From positions 1-38,364 of the forward strand of contig JACZXL010000002.1 in the NCBI GenBank assembly GCA_022571635.1: DNA of 38,364 nt. The letters are read 5' to 3'. Position numbers and translations under genes: made by a program. Source of the stretch: Planctomycetota bacterium (GTDB lineage: Bacteria > Planctomycetota > Phycisphaerae > Phycisphaerales > SM1A02). Positions 1-9,687 of the stretch are shown piece after piece. Under the pieces are notes generated by a model that saw nothing but the letters and a program-made list of their open reading frames with translations, was not told where the DNA came from and made no database searches. Within the stretch, counting starts at the first letter, position 1. Every line of letters begins with the position of its first letter.

Positions 1-999
<999 letters not shown>

Positions 1000-1041
1000 G
1001 ATGATCTCCTTCATCTTCGCAACTGACCAAGCGTGGATTTG

Positions 1042-1959
1042 CTAGCTGACGAGAATGCGATCCATGCGCTCGGCGATCTCGCGCAGCCGTTCTTCGCCGC
1101 CGCCGGGCACTTCCGCGGACGCCCATCCACTGTAACCGATCTCATCCAGGGCCTTCATCACCGCCGGCCAATCGCAGTCGCCTTCAAGAAGCTTGACGTC
1201 AAAACCCTTCCAAAGCCCCTCATCGTCTCGCTTCTTCCGAGAAAACTCTTTGATGTCGAGCTTGAGAATGCGCCGCCCCAGCACATGAATCCAATGCTCG
1301 GGCCAACCGTAGTTGACGATGTTCCCGACGTCGAAGTACCAGCCGATCATCGGGTGATCAAAGTCATCGATGTAGCGTGCGGCTTCGAGTGGACTGAGCA
1401 GGAAGTTGTTCCACACGTTCTCAATCGCGATCTTGACGCCGAGCGTTTCGGCCAACGGCAGCACTTTGCGGATTTCAGTTTGTGATCGTTCGTAGGCGGC
1501 GTCGTATGGCACTTCTTTGTTGACGACCGCGGGAACGAGCAGAACGGTCGTGGCGCCATACGCCTTGGCATCGTGCAGTGCGATTTCTAGTGCGCGACGA
1601 CCTTCGGCTCGCACGTTGGGATCGGGATGTGACAACGGCTTGGACCAATGTTTGGAGTCGATGACCCCCGGAATGGCCAGGCGAGTCTCGTCCTTGGCGC
1701 GCAGCACTTCGTCACGATCAAGGTTGCTGGGGCTGTCCAGCTCGACGCCGTGGAAGCCGATCGCGCGCAGGAGCTTGAACTTCTCAAGGATCGTGCCCTC
1801 AACGTGCACCATGGGGAACTTCAGCGACTTCTTGATGGCCCGCGGCGCTGCGCTGGTCCTTTGCATCGAAGCGCTCGACATGGCGACGGGAGCGCTGATC
1901 GCCGCAGCGCTGATCGCCGCTGACTCCATAAACTCACGCCTGGAAAGTGAATCAACCAT
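1042..1959 (-). CDS. Sugar phosphate isomerase/epimerase-like TIM-barrel protein, exported
   Basis: This 305-residue protein belongs to the xylose-isomerase-like AP-endonuclease-2 TIM-barrel superfamily. Likely metal ligands include Glu180 (IAIENV), Asp210 (YFDVGN) and Glu283 (SAEVPGG). The N-terminus has a twin-Arg stretch (SRREFME, 6-12) followed by Ala/Ser-rich hydrophobic residues, so it is probably Tat-exported like its neighbours. The ATG at 1959 follows the upstream oxidoreductase stop by three bases, so the two genes are almost certainly cotranscribed. Members of this family isomerise or epimerise sugars, and some act on 3-keto-sugars or 3-keto-glycosides beside Gfo/Idh dehydrogenases. 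That role is an inference from context. The fold assignment is secure; the reaction is not. Confidence 0.9.
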   Translation of the reverse strand: MVDSLSRREFMESAAISAAAISAPVAMSSASMQRTSAAPRAIKKSLKFPMVHVEGTILEKFKLLRAIGFHGVELDSPSNLDRDEVLRAKDETRLAIPGVIDSKHWSKPLSHPDPNVRAEGRRALEIALHDAKAYGATTVLLVPAVVNKEVPYDAAYERSQTEIRKVLPLAETLGVKIAIENVWNNFLLSPLEAARYIDDFDHPMIGWYFDVGNIVNYGWPEHWIHVLGRRILKLDIKEFSRKKRDDEGLWKGFDVKLLEGDCDWPAVMKALDEIGYSGWASAEVPGGGEERLREIAERMDRILVS

Positions 1960-1962
1960 GGA

Positions 1963-3303
1963 TTAACCGCCTGATTCAATCAACATTGGCGCCTCACCAG
2001 GCAGGAACTCTGTTTCGCCTGGCATCGCCACGGGCCCCACCGCAATACCGCCGAACGCATACTCCGGAGGCGTGAGATCTTCCGGTGAGTACAACGCCTT
2101 TTCCCACGTGATAGTTTTCCCGGTATAGGCGGCCATGCGGCCCATGATCGCCATCATCGTGGAGTTGGCCATCCAAATGCCGTCGTTCATGGGTTGGCCG
2201 CTGCGAATCGAAGCGAACAGCTCGTTGTGCTCGACCTGATACATGTTGGGGGTTTCGCCTTCGTACCGCCAGGGAGATTCGCCGTCAATAACACAACTGG
2301 GCGTCCAGGGGTTGATCGTGCATCTTCCTTTGGTTCCCATGATGTACGAAGTGTTGTCGCCCGAGCAATTGGGCATTTGGCGGCAGGTATGGAAGCAGCG
2401 CGCGCCGTTTTCATATTCATAGATCACGGCAAAGTGGTCGTAGACGTTGCCGGACTCGGGGCCTTTGCGCACCTGCCGACCGCCCAGCGCCGTGGCACGA
2501 ATCGGCATGACCCCGTTCATCGCCCAATTGATCCAATCAATGCTGTGGCAAGCCTGCTCGACGATGTGATCGCCGGAGAGCCAAGTGAAATGCCACCAGT
2601 TGCGAAGTTGCCATTCCATGTCGGACCAATGATCCTGACGCAGTTGCTTGCCGAGGCTGTTGGTGTGATAGGTCGTGTGCATGCTCACAACATCACCGAT
2701 AGCGCCGTTGTGGATTTTGGCATATGAAGCGCGATTCGGAGCGCTGTAACGCCAGCAGAAACCCGAGACGAGCGAAACGCCCTTGCGCTTCGCTTGGGCG
2801 GCCGATTCGAGCACCGACCGTACGCCGGTTGCATCCACCGCCATGGGTTTTTCGCAGAACACGTGCTTGCCGGCGTCGATGGCGGCCTTGAGTTGCGCCG
2901 GTCGAAAATGCGGGGGCGTGGTCAGAATCACCACGTCAACATCACTCTCGATCACTTTGCGATACGCATCAAAACCGATAAAGCGCCGTTCCTCGGGAAC
3001 GTCCACGCGATCGCCGAACGTCGATCGCAAGTGTTCGTGGCTCGATGAAAGTCGATCTTCAAAGACATCGCCCATGGCCGTCAACACGACACCGGGATCA
3101 GCGCTAAGCGCCTGGCCGGCGGCGCCGGTTCCGCGCCCGCCGCAACCGATGAACCCCAGGCGAATCGTGTCGTCGCCGCGTGCGTACGCCCAAGTCGGTG
3201 CGATCAGCGCCCCCGCCGAGGCGACGGCCGCGGTCGTCCTGACGAAGTCACGGCGCGTGATATCACCGTTCCGTCCGGCGTCGTTTTCGTTGTCTTTGTT
3301 CAT
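1963..3303 (-). CDS. Gfo/Idh/MocA-family oxidoreductase with Tat signal
   Basis: The 446-residue protein has a Tat motif TRRDFVR (16-22), an Ala-rich hydrophobic region, a Rossmann loop GFIGCGGRGTG (50-60), EKP at 151-153 and the long C-terminal substrate domain typical of exported planctomycete Gfo/Idh proteins. The start at 3303 is preferred to an in-frame ATG at 3318 because AAGGAG sits six bases before it (3310-3315). This is the same arrangement seen at the paralogue starting at 999. The gene begins inside the 3' end of the SUMF1-domain gene, overlapping it by 41 bases, and ends three bases before the isomerase gene. It probably performs an NAD(P)-linked redox step on a sugar or glycoside in the periplasm or intracytoplasmic-membrane space. 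The substrate is unknown. Confidence 0.95.
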   Translation of the reverse strand: MNKDNENDAGRNGDITRRDFVRTTAAVASAGALIAPTWAYARGDDTIRLGFIGCGGRGTGAAGQALSADPGVVLTAMGDVFEDRLSSSHEHLRSTFGDRVDVPEERRFIGFDAYRKVIESDVDVVILTTPPHFRPAQLKAAIDAGKHVFCEKPMAVDATGVRSVLESAAQAKRKGVSLVSGFCWRYSAPNRASYAKIHNGAIGDVVSMHTTYHTNSLGKQLRQDHWSDMEWQLRNWWHFTWLSGDHIVEQACHSIDWINWAMNGVMPIRATALGGRQVRKGPESGNVYDHFAVIYEYENGARCFHTCRQMPNCSGDNTSYIMGTKGRCTINPWTPSCVIDGESPWRYEGETPNMYQVEHNELFASIRSGQPMNDGIWMANSTMMAIMGRMAAYTGKTITWEKALYSPEDLTPPEYAFGGIAVGPVAMPGETEFLPGEAPMLIESGG

Positions 3304-4213
3304 TGCTTGCTCCTTCATCTACCTGCGGAATACACACGATGCGGAAACCGACGAATCCACCGTCCGCCAGCCACCAGACGCTTTGGGGAATCTGCGGATC
3401 GCTGGCGTTCCACATGTCCGAAGGTTCCACGCGCCTTGTGCAGCCAATCTCCTGTGCAGAATCTCGATACGACCCGCCCATCGTAACAGGTTCGTCGTTC
3501 CCACCGCTACACCATTCCGAGGCGTTTCCGTACATATCGTGCAGACCCAGGAGATCGGGAGCCTTTGTCCCGACCGGATGGGTCTTGAAATCCGAGTTGC
3601 CTTTGTGCCAAGCGTGGTCGTCCAGAGCACCCGGCCGGATCTCGCCGAGAGCGCAGGCCACCCTCCACTCGGCCGCGGTCGGTAGGCGGTACGTTCGGCC
3701 GGTCTTCTTGGAGAGCCATTCACAGAACATCTTCGCGCCGTGATACGAAACGGAAATCACTGGATACCCCGCCTTGCCGAACCCGCGATCCATTGCGATG
3801 TACGGTTTGCTGGGGCGCGTGATCGCATCGACACCTGATTCGTCCGGCGCCTCGGGCTGGTCAAGTCCGAAGACGAAGGTGTCGTACAGATCCCAGGTCA
3901 TCTCGGTCTTGGCGATCCAAAACGGTGCTCGCCCGAGCTGTGGATCACTAAAACGATCGTTCGGCCTGACCACTGCTATCCATTCTGTTTCGACCGGCAT
4001 CATGTCGAATGAGATCGCCGTGCCGGGAACCGTCTGTGTAAAGGCCTCAAGGTCGGGTGCTCGTGTGCGCACACTGTCCAAAGCAGATTCGGCGCGCTGT
4101 GTGGAACGAGAGACGGCATCCGTGGACCGCCGGCTTGAAGCGCACCCTCCCACCATCAGCAAACTCAACGCAGCGGTTATGATCATGGCTATGACTGGTC
4201 GTATTGAACGCAT
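3263..4213 (-). CDS. SUMF1/FGE-sulfatase-domain lipoprotein lacking the FGE cysteine pair
   Basis: About 316 residues. The start at 4213 gives a short basic n-region (MRSIRP), a hydrophobic stretch and a lipobox ending LMVGGC, so it is a predicted lipoprotein. The remainder is an FGE-sulfatase (SUMF1) fold: EMTWDLYDTF, RLPTAAEWRVAC, HDMYGNASEWC, TMGGSYRDS and a C-terminal GGFVGFRIV. In true formylglycine-generating enzymes a Cys pair follows the GGSY segment; here the stretch is GGSYRDSAQEIGC with only one Cys, so sulfatase activation is unlikely. SUMF1-like lipoproteins often have unknown or binding roles. The gene heads the minus-strand operon, overlaps the next gene by 41 bases, and its start lies against the start of the divergent apbE-like gene. 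No convincing ribosome site was seen at 4213. Confidence 0.88.
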   Translation of the reverse strand: MRSIRPVIAMIITAALSLLMVGGCASSRRSTDAVSRSTQRAESALDSVRTRAPDLEAFTQTVPGTAISFDMMPVETEWIAVVRPNDRFSDPQLGRAPFWIAKTEMTWDLYDTFVFGLDQPEAPDESGVDAITRPSKPYIAMDRGFGKAGYPVISVSYHGAKMFCEWLSKKTGRTYRLPTAAEWRVACALGEIRPGALDDHAWHKGNSDFKTHPVGTKAPDLLGLHDMYGNASEWCSGGNDEPVTMGGSYRDSAQEIGCTRRVEPSDMWNASDPQIPQSVWWLADGGFVGFRIVCIPQVDEGASNEQRQRKRRRTER

Positions 4214-4217
4214 GGGT

Positions 4218-5249
4218 ATGAATCTGCCATCTCGTGATTGTGTGCGCATCGTCGTGCTGCTCATGTTTGCGACAGCCTGGTCCGGCTGCACGGGCTCGCG
4301 GCCGATCCTGAATCGCTACGAATATAGCGAGATCATCATGGGCGTTGAAGGGCGAATCGTCCTGTATGCCCAAGATGAGCCCCAGGCCCGCGCTGCGGCC
4401 CGCGCCGCGTTCGACCGCATGGCCCAGCTCGACGCGGTGCTGAGCGACTATCGAGCGGACAGCGAAGCGATGCGCCTGTCCGCGACCTCGGGCGGTCCGC
4501 CGGTGCGCGTCAGTGATGATCTGTTCCGGATCGTGTTGCGGGCCAAGGAAATCTCCAACGCCAGCGATGCGGCCTTTGACATCACCGTCGGTCCGTTGGT
4601 GCAGCTGTGGCGACGCGCTCGACAAACCGGGACGCGCCCCACTCAGCAGGACATTGACACAGCCAAGCTGGCGGTCGGAGCGCAGCACATCTTCCTCAAT
4701 GACGAGAGTCAAACGATCCAACTGCTAAGGCCGAAGATGCAACTGGACTTTGGGGGCATCGGCAAAGGGTTCGCCGCCGACGAGGCGCTCGTGACATTGG
4801 CGCACGCCGGCGTCACCCGCTGTCTTATCGACCTTGGCGGTGACATTCGAGTCGGCGACCCGCCGTGGGGCAAGTCCGCATGGTCTATCGCGCTTCCGCC
4901 TCGACTCCACGACGGACCCCCGACCATCGATCTCGTGCAGGCAGCCGTGGCGACGTCCGGCGATACCGAACAATACGTTCTAATCGACGGCCGGCGATAC
5001 TCGCACATCATCGATCCCCGCACCGGGATTGCCCTGACGAATCGTGTCATCGTGACCGTCGTCGCCCCCGACGCCACGACCGCCGATGCGCTCGCCTCGG
5101 CGGCAAGTGTGCTCGGGCCCGAATCCGCCATGGGGCTGGCCATCCGGTTCCCCGGCTCGCGCATCTGGATCGGGATTGCGTCGGAGACGAACCGGCGCGG
5201 CGGCATCGGACCGGACTCGACTCTCCCCTTCCCCGAGCCGGCGCGTTAG
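4218..5249 (+). CDS. apbE: FAD:protein FMN transferase (ApbE family), lipoprotein
   Basis: The 343-residue protein carries a lipoprotein signal with Cys24 (ATAWSGC) and the full set of ApbE motifs: FDITVGP (120-126), DFGGIGKG (177-184), LIDLGGDIR (203-211), HIIDPRTG (263-270) and TTADALA (287-293). ApbE uses FAD and Mg2+ to attach FMN covalently to Thr or Ser of target flavoproteins on the outer face of the cytoplasmic membrane. ATGs at 4212 and 4218 are both possible; 4218 gives the tidier signal peptide. No obvious Rnf, Nqr or FMN-binding target is encoded nearby, so the substrate protein must lie elsewhere. The gene ends 48 bases before the DUF1080-GH29 gene and probably shares its transcript. 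Confidence 0.93.
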   Translation: MNLPSRDCVRIVVLLMFATAWSGCTGSRPILNRYEYSEIIMGVEGRIVLYAQDEPQARAAARAAFDRMAQLDAVLSDYRADSEAMRLSATSGGPPVRVSDDLFRIVLRAKEISNASDAAFDITVGPLVQLWRRARQTGTRPTQQDIDTAKLAVGAQHIFLNDESQTIQLLRPKMQLDFGGIGKGFAADEALVTLAHAGVTRCLIDLGGDIRVGDPPWGKSAWSIALPPRLHDGPPTIDLVQAAVATSGDTEQYVLIDGRRYSHIIDPRTGIALTNRVIVTVVAPDATTADALASAASVLGPESAMGLAIRFPGSRIWIGIASETNRRGGIGPDSTLPFPEPAR

Positions 5250-5297
5250 GCTGGAGCACCACTTGCGGCAAGCCGCAAACCCTTGGAAAGGCGAGCC

Positions 5298-7271
5298 ATG
5301 ATTCGATACTGGCAATTGCTTGTTCTCGCGTCGGGATTGATCCTGTCCCGCTCCATTTCCGGGCAAGGACCGATGGAACCCAACACGCCGCCTGATGGTT
5401 TCGAGGCGCTATTCAACAACAGCGACCTGACCGGTTGGCGCGGTTCCATCGGCGGACCACCGCAGCGAGCCGGCATGTCGGCGCAAGAGCTGGCCGTCGC
5501 GCAGCGCCAAGCCGATGATCACATGCGCGCGCATTGGCGGGTCACCAGCGGCGTGCTGCACTTCGATGGTCAGGGATCGAGCATCGTCACTGATCGACCG
5601 TTTGGCGATTTTGAACTCCGGCTCGATTGGAAGATCGCGCCCGGCGGGGACAGCGGCATCTACCTGCGCGGCTCACCCCAAGTCCAGATTTGGGACAACC
5701 CCATCGGCTCGGGCGGGCTCTATAACAACCAGACGAATCCCTCGGAGCCCATGCTCGTTGCCGACCGCCCACCAGGCGAGTGGAACACGTTTCGCATCGT
5801 GATGATCGGGGAGCGCGTCAGCGTCTGGCTCAACGACATCATGGTCGTGGCGGACACGCCGTTGGAGAACTACTGGGAGCGCGACAAGCCGATCTATGCC
5901 CGCGGCCCGATTGAATTGCAAGCGCACGGCAACCCGCTGTGGTTCCGCAACATCTTCGTACGCGAGATCACGAACGCCGAGCAAGAGCGCGACCTGCTGC
6001 GCGACACACGCCTGGACTGGTGGCGCGAGGCGAAGTTCGGGTTGTTCATTCATTGGGGGTTGTACGCCATCCCGGCCGGACGTTGGAACGGCAAGGAAAT
6101 CGGCGGGACCGGCGAGTGGCTCATGCACAACGCCCGGATTCCCGTGGCCGACTACGAGCGGCTGGCGGGACAATTCAACCCGGTCAACTTCGACGCGGAT
6201 CAATGGGTGAAGATCGCCAAGTCCGCGGGCATGAAGTACATCGTCATCACCTCCAAACACCACGACGGGTTTGGTCTGTTCGATAGTGCAATGGGTGAGT
6301 ACGACATCATCGACGCCACGCCGTTTGGGCGCGACATCATGAAGGAGCTATCTGACGCCTGCCGCCGCGAGGGCATCAAGATCTGCTGGTATCACTCGAT
6401 CCTGGATTGGCATCATCCGGACGCTAAGGGCGAGCGGTTCGACGACTATGTGCCGTATCTGAAAGGTCAAGTGCGGGACCTGCTGACGAACTACGGTGAC
6501 ATCGGCGTGATGTGGTTTGACGGCGAATGGATCAAGGAATGGAACGCAGATCTCGGCCGCAAGCTCTATGCGATGTGTCGACAACTTCAGCCCGACGTGA
6601 TCGTGAACAACCGCGTCGGCAAAGGGCGCCAGGGCATGTCCAACTCGCGCACTTCAGCCGGCGACTTCTCAACGCCCGAGCAGGAAATCCCCGCCACCGG
6701 TATTCCCGGTTACGACTGGGAGACCTGCATGACCATGAACGACACCTGGGGGTTCAAGATCGACGATCAGAACTGGAAATCGCCTGAACAACTGATTCGT
6801 ATGCTCATCGACATCGTCAGTAAGGGCGGCAACTTCCTGCTCAACGTCGGGCCGACCGCGCTGGGCGAAATCCCGCCGCCGAGCGTCGAGCGCCTAAAAG
6901 CGATCGGCGATTGGATGCGCGTCAACGGCGAGAGCATCTACGGCGCGGGACCAAGTGTGTTTGGAGATCTGCAGTGGGGTCGCTGCACGACCAAGCCGGG
7001 CACGCTCTACTTGCACGTGTTCGACTGGCCGAGCGATGGCAAACTGCACCTGCCGGGGCTGAAGAACAAGGTCACGAACGCTCACATTCTCGGGTGGGCA
7101 AATAACACCGCAGTCAATCGGTCTCACAGTGGTGATGACTGGATCGTTCACCTGCCGAACGACGCGCCGGATCCGATTGCGACGGTTATCGTGCTTCAGA
7201 TCGACGGTGAGCCGATGGTCCAAGCGTCGTCCGGGTCTGTTCAGGAGAATGAGAATGCGGGTCAACGCTAG
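5298..7271 (+). CDS. Secreted DUF1080 (3-keto-disaccharide hydrolase-like) - GH29 alpha-L-fucosidase fusion
   Basis: The 657-residue protein starts with a signal peptide (about 1-23). Residues 34-224 are a DUF1080/3-keto-disaccharide hydrolase domain with a concanavalin-like fold (FEALFNNSDLTGW, then GGDSGIYLRG and WNTFRIVM). Residues 240 to about 560 are a GH29 alpha-L-fucosidase barrel: FGLFIHWG (248-255), TSKHHDGF (318-325) and VMWFDGEW, where Asp408 is the expected nucleophile. The start at 5298 is preferred over a TTG at 5283 because GAAAGG precedes it by six bases. The fusion suggests a binding or keto-glycoside-cleaving module tethered to a fucosidase. Its 3' end overlaps the GH127 gene by 17 bases. 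Fucosidase activity is likely but not certain, since GH29-like proteins vary in specificity. Confidence 0.93.
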   Translation: MIRYWQLLVLASGLILSRSISGQGPMEPNTPPDGFEALFNNSDLTGWRGSIGGPPQRAGMSAQELAVAQRQADDHMRAHWRVTSGVLHFDGQGSSIVTDRPFGDFELRLDWKIAPGGDSGIYLRGSPQVQIWDNPIGSGGLYNNQTNPSEPMLVADRPPGEWNTFRIVMIGERVSVWLNDIMVVADTPLENYWERDKPIYARGPIELQAHGNPLWFRNIFVREITNAEQERDLLRDTRLDWWREAKFGLFIHWGLYAIPAGRWNGKEIGGTGEWLMHNARIPVADYERLAGQFNPVNFDADQWVKIAKSAGMKYIVITSKHHDGFGLFDSAMGEYDIIDATPFGRDIMKELSDACRREGIKICWYHSILDWHHPDAKGERFDDYVPYLKGQVRDLLTNYGDIGVMWFDGEWIKEWNADLGRKLYAMCRQLQPDVIVNNRVGKGRQGMSNSRTSAGDFSTPEQEIPATGIPGYDWETCMTMNDTWGFKIDDQNWKSPEQLIRMLIDIVSKGGNFLLNVGPTALGEIPPPSVERLKAIGDWMRVNGESIYGAGPSVFGDLQWGRCTTKPGTLYLHVFDWPSDGKLHLPGLKNKVTNAHILGWANNTAVNRSHSGDDWIVHLPNDAPDPIATVIVLQIDGEPMVQASSGSVQENENAGQR

Positions 7272-9207
7272 GTTTATCGCGACGATATCGTTCGCCATGT
7301 TCGCCACGCAGCCCATTATTGCCGACGACGGCCGCAACACGCTCACCCCCGTGCCGTTTACAAATGTCCATCTCACGGACGAGTTCTGGGCGCCCCGCAT
7401 CGAGACGAATCGCCGAACGACGATTCCCTATTGCTTCACAAAGTGCCAAGAGACGGGGCGCATCGACAATTTCGCCAAGGCGGCGGGACTGATCGCCGGT
7501 GAGTTTCAAGGGATTTACTACAACGATTCGGATGTCTACAAGGTCATCGAAGGCGCTTCATATTCGTTGGCGGCCCGGCCGGACACGGAACTGGACGCCT
7601 ATCTTGACGATCTGATTGCGAAGATCGCCGCGGCCCAACAACCTGATGGGTATCTCAACACGTATCACACCCTCGTCGAGCCGGACAAGAAATGGTCGAA
7701 CATTCGCCGGATGCACGAGCTGTATTGTGCAGGCCATTTGATTGAGGCGGCGGTCGCGCATCATCAGGCGACCGGTAAGCGCACGTTGTTGAATGTTGCG
7801 ATCAACCTTGCGGATCACATTGAGTCGGTGTTTGGACCGGGCAAGCGCCACGATGTCCCCGGGCATCAGGAGATCGAGATCGGCTTGGTGAAGCTCGCGC
7901 GCGTTACGGGTGACAAGCGATATTTGAACCTGGCGAAGTTCTTCCTCGATCAACGAGGGCGGGCTGAGGACCGCGAATCGTACGGCCCATACTGCCAGGA
8001 CCACAAACCGGTCGTCGAACAGACCAAGCCGGTCGGCCATGCGGTCAGAGCGATGTATCAATATTGCGGCATGGCGGACGTGGCCGCGCTCACCGATGAT
8101 GAGCCGTACCTCAACGCGCTGGACAACCTCTGGCGAAACGAGGTCGAAACAAAGTTGTACATCACCGGCGGCGTGGGCGCGCGGCGCCGCGGCGAAGCCT
8201 TCGGCGGCGACTACGAATTGCCCAACGCCACCGCCTACAACGAAACGTGCGCCGCGATCGGCAACGCGATGTGGAACCATCGCATGAACCTGCTTCACGC
8301 AAACGCAAAGTACGCAGATGTGCTGGAGCGCATTATCTACAACGGGTTTCTTTCGGGTGTGTCGCTGAGCGGCGATCGATTTTTCTATCCCAATCCGCTC
8401 GAAAGCGACGGCGAATACCACCGCAGCGAATGGTTCAACACCTCGTGTTGCCCGGTCAACGTGGTGCGCTTCGTGCCGTCGATCGCGGGTTACGTCTTTG
8501 CGCATGACGATCACGATGTGTTCGTGAATCTGTACGTGGCGGGAAGCGCGACCCTCTCCTTGCCGAGCGCCGAAGTGAAAATCACACAGCAGACACAATA
8601 TCCCTGGGATGGTGACGTGCGACTCACCGTTGAGTTGCAAACGCCACGCGAGTTTGCGATCAACCTGCGGATCCCCGGCTGGGTGACCGATTCGCCGGTG
8701 CCCAGCGATCTGTATTCGTATGTTGATGATTCTCGCACAGACCATCAGCCTGTGACAATTCATGTGAATGGCGAGCCGGTTGATGATGTGCCGGTGCAAC
8801 TGGGTTATGCACGTCTTCATCGCATGTGGTCGTCAGGCGATGTGATCGAACTTCAGCTGCCGATGCCGATCAGACTTGTTCGATCGCATGAGAAGGTGGA
8901 GGCGAACCGCGGGCGAGTGGCGATTCAGCGCGGGCCGATGGTGTATTGCCTTGAGGCGATGGATGTCGATGCGCCGCTCGATCAAATCTTTGTCCCCGTG
9001 GATGTTGCATTGACCGCTGCCCATCGGCCGGACCTGCTCGGCGGCGTGACGGTGATCAGGGGCACAGCGTTGGTGGCGCCGGAAGCCGAAGAAGATCACG
9101 CGAGCGAACCGAAGCGCGTCGAGTTCACGGCCATCCCCTACTACGCCTGGGACCATCGCGATCCGGGCGCGATGATGGTGTGGATACCGACCGACGCGCC
9201 AGATTGA
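7255..9207 (+). CDS. GH127-family beta-L-arabinofuranosidase-like glycoside hydrolase, secreted
   Basis: The 650-residue protein has a signal peptide (about 1-23) followed by a GH127 (DUF1680) alpha/alpha-barrel. The zinc-thiolate centre that defines active GH127 enzymes is visible: Glu330 and Cys332 in YNETC, and the adjacent Cys398-Cys399 in NTSCC; by comparison with HypBA1, Cys398 is the expected nucleophile. The ATG at 7255 is selected because AGGAG lies seven bases upstream, inside the preceding gene; the 17-base overlap implies translational coupling. The usual reaction is release of beta-L-arabinofuranose from plant or algal glycans. Together with the fucosidase fusion it points to growth on complex plant or algal polysaccharide. 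The exact glycan is unknown. Confidence 0.94.
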   Translation: MRVNARFIATISFAMFATQPIIADDGRNTLTPVPFTNVHLTDEFWAPRIETNRRTTIPYCFTKCQETGRIDNFAKAAGLIAGEFQGIYYNDSDVYKVIEGASYSLAARPDTELDAYLDDLIAKIAAAQQPDGYLNTYHTLVEPDKKWSNIRRMHELYCAGHLIEAAVAHHQATGKRTLLNVAINLADHIESVFGPGKRHDVPGHQEIEIGLVKLARVTGDKRYLNLAKFFLDQRGRAEDRESYGPYCQDHKPVVEQTKPVGHAVRAMYQYCGMADVAALTDDEPYLNALDNLWRNEVETKLYITGGVGARRRGEAFGGDYELPNATAYNETCAAIGNAMWNHRMNLLHANAKYADVLERIIYNGFLSGVSLSGDRFFYPNPLESDGEYHRSEWFNTSCCPVNVVRFVPSIAGYVFAHDDHDVFVNLYVAGSATLSLPSAEVKITQQTQYPWDGDVRLTVELQTPREFAINLRIPGWVTDSPVPSDLYSYVDDSRTDHQPVTIHVNGEPVDDVPVQLGYARLHRMWSSGDVIELQLPMPIRLVRSHEKVEANRGRVAIQRGPMVYCLEAMDVDAPLDQIFVPVDVALTAAHRPDLLGGVTVIRGTALVAPEAEEDHASEPKRVEFTAIPYYAWDHRDPGAMMVWIPTDAPD

Positions 9208-9280
9208 CCAAAGCGGGGTCGGGAATACTCGTTCCGTCACAGTGGGGCAAGGCACACCTGCTGAATGAGCGATGCGACCG

Positions 9281-9418
9281 TCAGATGACCCTGAGTTCGC
9301 ATCCTGCGCATGTCGCCACTCTCACCACATCCTTGAACGCATCCTGTATCGCCGGGACGTGACCCTTGCGCCAAGCCCTATGCCTTGGCCTGTGTCGCTC
9401 GTAGAATGTTCTTGCCAT
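9281..9418 (-). CDS. Possible 45-residue basic protein
   Basis: A short frame starts at ATG 9418 with a strong ribosome site (AAGGAGG, six-base spacing) and ends with TGA at 9281. The product is 45 residues, rich in Arg and His at the N-terminus (MARTFYERHRPRHRAWRK), with two Cys near the C-terminus (TCAGCE). I recognise no family. It lies antisense, downstream of the GH127 gene, in a region with no other gene, and a 7-bp hairpin stands just upstream of its ribosome site. Only the good ribosome site supports it, so it may be spurious. Confidence 0.35.
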   Translation of the reverse strand: MARTFYERHRPRHRAWRKGHVPAIQDAFKDVVRVATCAGCELRVI

Positions 9419-9444
9419 GACCTGCCTCCTTCGGTTGTGGCCAC

Positions 9445-9486
9445 GCTCCCGGCTGCTGAACACAGTGCGGGAGCATTTTTCTTTTT
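9445..9486 (+). terminator. Rho-independent terminator, probably for the apbE-GH29-GH127 operon
   Basis: GCTCCCG (9445-9451) pairs with CGGGAGC (9468-9474) and is followed on the plus strand by ATTTTTCTTTTT. An inner CTG/CAG pairing can shorten the 16-base loop. It lies about 240 bases after the GH127 stop. On the minus strand the same hairpin would sit in the leader of the small ORF ending at 9281. Confidence 0.6.
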
Positions 9487-9571
9487 GGATGGCTCCACCG
9501 CGAAGTGAGGCTATTGCCATCCTCGGCTTCCCTGTGCAGGTCAATCCGGGCTGATATCTCACAAATGCCGC

Positions 9572-9598
9572 TTGGATGCAGCTCGCCTGTGGTACACT
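9572..9598 (+). promoter_or_regulatory. Candidate sigma-70-like promoter upstream of the secreted protein gene
   Basis: TTGGAT (9572-9577) and TACACT (9593-9598) are separated by 15 bases, which is short. The -10 matches the TACACT found at 12075-12080 ahead of the cytochrome c gene. Transcription would cover the beta-helix remnant and then the gene at 9831. Confidence 0.3.
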
Positions 9599-9687
9599 GT
9601 TCTCGACCGGTGGCAATGGGGGGCACGTGTGGCCACGGACGGCAGGCGCTACCACTGTACGGTCTCTACCTTCAGGGAGGTTCAGCC

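Noticed and set aside
3774-4217. Long N-terminal extension of the ApbE protein
   Set aside because: The extension is antisense to the SUMF1-domain gene, while a proper lipoprotein signal begins at 4212-4218.
7558-8820. Minus-strand open frame of 420 codons opposite the GH127 gene
   Set aside because: It is a reverse-frame shadow of a clear GH127 gene. No domain, ribosome site or sensible composition was found.
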